In this document: positions 24,895 through 29,117 of the stretch, piece by piece
Position numbering within the stretch: position 1 is the first letter of the stretch
Layout of the letters: the number at the start of each line of letters is the position of its first letter
Origin: an uncultured Bacteroidales bacterium
GTDB taxonomy: Bacteria; Bacteroidota; Bacteroidia; Bacteroidales; UBA932
DNA: 29,117 nucleotides
Direction of reading: 5' to 3'
Assembly: GCA_934667175.1 (NCBI GenBank)
Contig: CAKULN010000037.1
Coordinates: forward strand, 1-29,117
The notes under the pieces: generated by a model
The model's database searches: none
The model's input: only the letters and a program-made list of their open reading frames with translations
What the model was told of the DNA's origin: nothing
Translations under genes and position numbers: made by a program

Positions 24895-26415
24895 TTATTT
24901 TTGTTCAAGAAGCAATACACTTTGAGCGGAGAGAGTGACCTTGTATCTCTTTCCCGAAGCCTTGAGGACACCGTTTGATGAGATCATCGCATCATCTTTC
25001 GGCAGGTCCTGTTCCATGTACCTGTAGACATCGCATTCGCCAAGAGACTTGTCATTGACGTTGAACAGACTGAACTCGACATCTTCATCAGACCCATTGG
25101 CAAAGACATACGTCCATTTCCCGTCCTGCGAGCGGAACGCGGAACCGGCGGCATATTCATTATGAAGATCCAAAGGAAAGACTTCGTCTCCTTTTCTGAC
25201 GAACCTTGTCAGAAGCGAATAGGCATAATAGTTAGGCCTAGGCTGGTAATCCTCCACACAGCCTTCGGCATCCGCTCCCTGATAGACACTTTTTTTATAA
25301 CGCCAGAGCCCGAGCTGCTGCATTTCGTTGTACGAAGCGTTTCTATTGTAATACTGGTCTATAAGCGACCAGTAACTGGCTCCCACGGCACCCGCATTCA
25401 GAAAATTCAGGCAATTGCGGGTGATCAGCACTCCTCTCTTGTACCAATTGATGTCCTTCTGTCTTGACGCTCCGACACAGAGATTGGAACCGAACTCTCC
25501 GACAAAATGATGCTTGCCCGTCTTTTTAACAACTTCAATGTTGTCCTTTTCCCAACCAAGAGCATAGCTGTTCGGAGACTCATATCCACACATGTAAGTG
25601 TGGCTGTTGAACATGTCCGCATAGTCAGCGAGACTGTCAGCACATTCCTTCAGGAAAAACCTGCGGCAGTCCGTGTTGTCAGACAGATTGAAATGAACCT
25701 CATCACGGATGCCATCCTTGCGGAAACGTCTGTCCATAGCCTTCACGATCTGAATATACTGCTCCGGTTCACAGACATTTCCATCCGGCTCATTGAAAGG
25801 AGTGACCTCCTTGACGCAGGTATAGCCTTTGTCCTCAATAAGATGCTTTACCACCGCGGAGAAATTCTCGGCGAATTCCTCATTGTCCTCCGGAGCCGTG
25901 ACCCAGTTCGTGCCGTTCTTGTTGCAAAGGAAATGTCTCTGTCCCTGGGACGGAGTGCTCTCATCAACGAACGTACAGTAAGCAGGACATCCCCAGACAA
26001 CCAGAGTGACACTCGCACCCGTCCGCTGAGCCAGATCAAGGACAGCGTAAACGGATTTCATCTCCGGTGATTCGAACGTAAAAGCGCTCTGATCAGCCAC
26101 CTGCGGGTCAAAATTATCATTGACAGGCTCCCACCAATGCGGCTGCAGCATGACGCGAAATCTTTGAATATTCATCATCTCCACCCTGCGTACCACAATA
26201 TTCCGCCAATCATCCATCGTGGCGCCATCATTCCTTGTCACATTCTGAGCAAGGAAATGAGGGTCAAGCTCAACTCCAAGGCCAACCAGGCTCACTCCGG
26301 TCGAAGACCGCGGAGTTCTCACAGCATAGGAATTTGAAGCGCTGGAACACGACACCATGGCGAATGAAATAATAAACGCCGGGAAGATTTTTTTCAAAAG
26401 GGAAACTCTACTCAT
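24895..26415 (-). CDS. Clan GH-A glycoside hydrolase lipoprotein, family unassigned
   Basis: A 506-residue lipoprotein with lipobox MVSC (Cys23). The barrel has GLGVELDPHFLAQNVT, RRVEMMNIQRFRVML, TLVVWGCPAYC, VTPFNEPDGNVCEPEQY (acid/base Glu209) and HHFVGEFGSNLC (nucleophile Glu307). A C-terminal beta domain (about 400-506: GKWTYVFANGSDEDVEF ... SVLLLEQK) is typical of GH30- and GH39-like enzymes. The FNEPDG form and the beta-sandwich point to a GH30/GH39/GH5-related group, but I cannot fix the family or the bond cleaved. It would act on the outer surface. It is the first gene of a minus-strand pair with the SGNH esterase, and shares an 82-base intergenic region with the divergent GH78 gene. 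Confidence 0.75.
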   Translation of the reverse strand: MSRVSLLKKIFPAFIISFAMVSCSSASNSYAVRTPRSSTGVSLVGLGVELDPHFLAQNVTRNDGATMDDWRNIVVRRVEMMNIQRFRVMLQPHWWEPVNDNFDPQVADQSAFTFESPEMKSVYAVLDLAQRTGASVTLVVWGCPAYCTFVDESTPSQGQRHFLCNKNGTNWVTAPEDNEEFAENFSAVVKHLIEDKGYTCVKEVTPFNEPDGNVCEPEQYIQIVKAMDRRFRKDGIRDEVHFNLSDNTDCRRFFLKECADSLADYADMFNSHTYMCGYESPNSYALGWEKDNIEVVKKTGKHHFVGEFGSNLCVGASRQKDINWYKRGVLITRNCLNFLNAGAVGASYWSLIDQYYNRNASYNEMQQLGLWRYKKSVYQGADAEGCVEDYQPRPNYYAYSLLTRFVRKGDEVFPLDLHNEYAAGSAFRSQDGKWTYVFANGSDEDVEFSLFNVNDKSLGECDVYRYMEQDLPKDDAMISSNGVLKASGKRYKVTLSAQSVLLLEQK

Positions 26416-26437
26416 GATGAAATATTTTAGTGCTGGA

Positions 26438-26494
26438 CAAATATATGAATATTTTGCTATATTTGCGAGGAAAACACCCTATTTATTCGATTAA
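26438..26494. promoter_or_regulatory. Divergent promoter region with LacI-type operator
   Basis: TATATTTG on the plus strand (26458-26465) and on the minus strand (complement of 26438-26445) give back-to-back -7 boxes for the GH78 gene and the GH-A/esterase pair. The operator TTATTCGATTAA (26483-26494) lies just downstream of the plus-strand start and three bases before the GH78 ATG. No good -33 elements were seen. Confidence 0.55.
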
Positions 26495-26497
26495 GTT

Positions 26498-29117
26498 ATG
26501 CGATTTTCATTCTCACTCACCACATGCGCAAGCCTTGCCGCGACAGTGCTTTCATGCTCTTCCCCGAAGGACATAGCGACGGATTTAAGATGCGAGTATC
26601 AAGAGTCTCCCATGACCGTGGATATTCAGACACCACGGTTCATCTGGAATTATGAAGGAGGTGCCGGCTTCACACAGCATTCTTTCATTGTCAACGTGGC
26701 CTCTTCGGAGGATAAGCTGTCCTCACCTGACATTTGGAGCTCGGGGCAGGTGATCTCATCAGTCCCTTTCGTGAAGATGGAGGACAAGGGACTGCTGGCG
26801 AGTGACAAGACCTATTTCTGGCAGGTCAAGGCATGGAATGCGGATTCATCAATGATCATCACATCCAGACCGGAACGTTTCCAGACAGCGATGATGAAGC
26901 GCGCTGACTGGAAAGCCGTATGGATCACTGACTCACATGACAAGGATTTCGAGGCGGCTCCGATGTTCCGGAAAGAATTCAGCGCAGGGAGAAATGTCGC
27001 TTCAGCGAAGATATTCATGAGTGCCTGCGCATATGCAGAGGTACGACTGAACGGAGAAAGGATCTCTGACGCGTTTCTTGACCCTGGATACACACATTAT
27101 GACAAAAGGAATCTATACACCGTCACGGATGTCACTGAAAAAGTCAAATCCGGTGACAACGTCTTGACAGCCGTGCTCGGCAACGGATTCTACAATGAGA
27201 TCAAACCTGTGGCGACATGGAATTTCGAGAACGCCAGATGGCGTGACAGGGCGAGGTTCATCCTTGAGATGCACGTCACCTACGCTGACGGAACCATGGA
27301 GGTGATCCAGACCGACAAGACATGGAAGACGACATCGGACGGGCCGTACATCAGCAACAACATCTACTCCGGAGACACTTACGACGCCAGAAAAGAGATC
27401 GATGGATGCCATGCACCGGCTTTTGATGACACATCATGGGACAATGCCGTGGAGGTTCTTGATCCATCTCCGTTGTTGGTGGCTCAGAAGATGCCTCAGA
27501 TCCGTCCGGCAGAGGAGATCGCACCGGTAAGCGTCACTTCCTTCGGTGACACCTCGTATGTCTTTGACTTCGGAAAGAACATCTCTGGACTCTGCAGGCT
27601 TAAGGTAAGCGGCGAGCGTGGCACCGAAATCACCATCGCCCATGCCGAACTCGTAAAAGAGGACGGAAGCCTTGAGCCAGGGAACATCAACATCTACTAC
27701 AACCCCCTCCCCGGCTATGAGTTCCAGACCGACAAGTACATCCTCAAAGGAACCGGAACAGAGGAATGGACCCCATCATTCACCTATCATGGATTCCGCT
27801 ATGCGGAAGTTAAGACAAGTGTTCCGATGAAACTGGACAAGGAATCACTGACAGCCCTGTACTTCTACACAGACCAGGAGTCTGTCGGAACTTTCGAATG
27901 CTCGAACAAGCTGCTGGACACGCTTTGGAACATGACAAGGAGGACCTATTGCAACAACCTTATGTCCATTCCGACGGACTGCCCTCAAAGAGAGAAGAAC
28001 GGATGGACGGCCGACGCCTACCTTTCCCAGGAAATCGGTCTCCTGAACTATAACTCAATACTGTTCTATGAGAAATGGCTCGACGACTTCATCGACAATC
28101 AGTTGGAGAACGGTCAGATCTCAGGAATCATTCCGACAAGCGACTGGGGCTACGATGACTGGATCGGTCCTGTCTGGGACGCGGCCATGTTCATCATCCC
28201 GTACAACCTCTATCTGTACTACGGAGACAAGACCGTCATCGAGAAGGTCTGGCCGATGTGCGAAAAGTATCTCGCCTACCTGAAGACAAGAGAGGATCCT
28301 GACGGCCTTGTGTCCTACGGAATCGGAGACTGGCTGCCGTACGACGCGAAGACCCCGACAGAGTACACCTCGGCTCTGTTCTACTACTATGACTACAGGA
28401 TAATGAAAGAGTTCTCTTTCATCCTCAACAAGGAATCATCCTCCCTTATGGCAAAAGAGGAGCGTCTGAGAGAGGCCATCAACAGGAAATATTATAACCC
28501 CGAGACCGGAGTCTACGCCACCGGCACACAGACAGGACAGGCTGCGGCGCTGTTCGTCAAAGTGGTTCCCGGACCGGAAATCCCGAAAGTCGTCTCCAAA
28601 CTTGAAGAGTTCGTCAAGGCAAGCGACGGTCATCTGAATTTCGGTTCTATGGGTTCCAAGGTGGTTCTGAGGACATTGACGGAATATGGTCTGTCGGATC
28701 TCGCGTACCAGATGGCGTCCAAGGAAGACCATCCGTCATGGCTGGCCTGGATTCATGACGGTTACACATCGCTTGCTGAGACATGGACAATGTCGCCTCA
28801 ATTCCGAGACGCGTCGCTTGACCACATTTTCTTTGGAGACATCTCAGCATGGCTGGTGAACGACATCGTCGGAATCAGAAAAGACGATCTTGCTCCTGGC
28901 TTCGGGCACATCATCATCGCTCCACATTTCGTCGATGGGCTTGACTGGGCAAACGCCACCTACAAATCTGTCAGGGGGCTGATCAAGGTCGGATGGAAAA
29001 AGGAAAGCGCCAATGTGACCCTCGAAGTATCAATCCCGGAGAACACAACCGCCACCGTGCGGATAGCCGGCAAACCTGATCAGCAGTTGAAATCCGGAAC
29101 CCACAAGATCACTGTCG
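26498..29117 (+). CDS. GH78 alpha-L-rhamnosidase, 3' end cut by window
   Basis: Open frame of 873 codons with no stop before the right edge. The N-terminus MRFSFSLTTCASLAATVLSC has a lipobox ending at Cys20, which supports the start at 26498. Domain order fits GH78: an N-terminal fibronectin-like domain (TPRFIWNYEGG, ...YFWQVKAW), a sugar-binding beta domain (AEVRLNGERISDAFLDPGYT, NVLTAVLGNGFYN), a second beta domain, then the (alpha/alpha)6 barrel with IPTDCPQREKNGWTADAYL. Asp494, Glu499 and Asp506 match the conserved acidic residues of this motif, and Glu761 in SLAETWTMSP is the probable base. The family hydrolyses terminal alpha-L-rhamnose. A LacI-type operator lies just before the start, tying it to the PUL. 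Only the very C-terminus appears to be missing. Confidence 0.88.
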   Translation, partial: MRFSFSLTTCASLAATVLSCSSPKDIATDLRCEYQESPMTVDIQTPRFIWNYEGGAGFTQHSFIVNVASSEDKLSSPDIWSSGQVISSVPFVKMEDKGLLASDKTYFWQVKAWNADSSMIITSRPERFQTAMMKRADWKAVWITDSHDKDFEAAPMFRKEFSAGRNVASAKIFMSACAYAEVRLNGERISDAFLDPGYTHYDKRNLYTVTDVTEKVKSGDNVLTAVLGNGFYNEIKPVATWNFENARWRDRARFILEMHVTYADGTMEVIQTDKTWKTTSDGPYISNNIYSGDTYDARKEIDGCHAPAFDDTSWDNAVEVLDPSPLLVAQKMPQIRPAEEIAPVSVTSFGDTSYVFDFGKNISGLCRLKVSGERGTEITIAHAELVKEDGSLEPGNINIYYNPLPGYEFQTDKYILKGTGTEEWTPSFTYHGFRYAEVKTSVPMKLDKESLTALYFYTDQESVGTFECSNKLLDTLWNMTRRTYCNNLMSIPTDCPQREKNGWTADAYLSQEIGLLNYNSILFYEKWLDDFIDNQLENGQISGIIPTSDWGYDDWIGPVWDAAMFIIPYNLYLYYGDKTVIEKVWPMCEKYLAYLKTREDPDGLVSYGIGDWLPYDAKTPTEYTSALFYYYDYRIMKEFSFILNKESSSLMAKEERLREAINRKYYNPETGVYATGTQTGQAAALFVKVVPGPEIPKVVSKLEEFVKASDGHLNFGSMGSKVVLRTLTEYGLSDLAYQMASKEDHPSWLAWIHDGYTSLAETWTMSPQFRDASLDHIFFGDISAWLVNDIVGIRKDDLAPGFGHIIIAPHFVDGLDWANATYKSVRGLIKVGWKKESANVTLEVSIPENTTATVRIAGKPDQQLKSGTHKITV

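Overview
The window looks like an accessory region of a Bacteroidota genome, most likely an order Bacteroidales gut-type organism. The evidence is a SusC/SusD pair, many lipoproteins with a short N-terminal lipobox, promoters of the Bacteroidetes type (TAnnTTTG -7 box), start codons without strong Shine-Dalgarno sites, and a frame-broken remnant of a WYL-type regulator typical of this phylum. Genus cannot be decided from the sequence. No rRNA, tRNA, CRISPR array or insertion sequence was seen.

Left part (1-3915) is untidy. It holds the start of a minus-strand gene cut by the window edge, a decayed WYL regulator that ends where a REP-like repeat begins, a small DEDDh exonuclease, a ~490 bp stretch of relic sequence, a large fimbrillin/GLUG surface lipoprotein, and an array of ten 24-bp tandem repeats. 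The same repeat lies in inverted orientation at 413-479, so the exonuclease and the surface protein sit between inverted repeats.

The middle and right parts are one polysaccharide utilisation locus (PUL), 3903-29117. A tight seven-gene minus-strand operon (14395 down to 3903) encodes an FHS-type sugar/H+ MFS transporter, a GH2 beta-mannosidase, a ROK sugar kinase, a GmhA-like phosphosugar isomerase, two tandem 691-residue GH36-type alpha-galactosidases and a secreted EEP-fold phosphoesterase. Divergent from it is a LacI-family regulator. Then come susC, susD, a surface glycan-binding lipoprotein and a GH5-like clan GH-A lipoprotein. A convergent pair on the minus strand (SGNH esterase and another clan GH-A lipoprotein) and a GH78 alpha-L-rhamnosidase, cut by the right edge, complete the locus.

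A 12-bp palindrome, TTAATCGATTAA and close variants, lies at the MFS promoter, before lacI, twice before susC and before the GH78 gene. It is the probable operator of the LacI protein and would bind the whole locus into one regulon. The enzyme set (beta-mannosidase, alpha-galactosidases, GH5-like enzyme, esterase, rhamnosidase) suggests a galactose-decorated, mannose-containing, possibly acetylated glycan with rhamnose. The usual GH26/GH130 mannan enzymes are not in this window, and the substrate is an inference. The most unusual points are the GmhA ortholog and secreted phosphoesterase inside a catabolic operon, the repeat arrays, and a strongly over-represented palindromic octamer GAATATTC scattered through the window.
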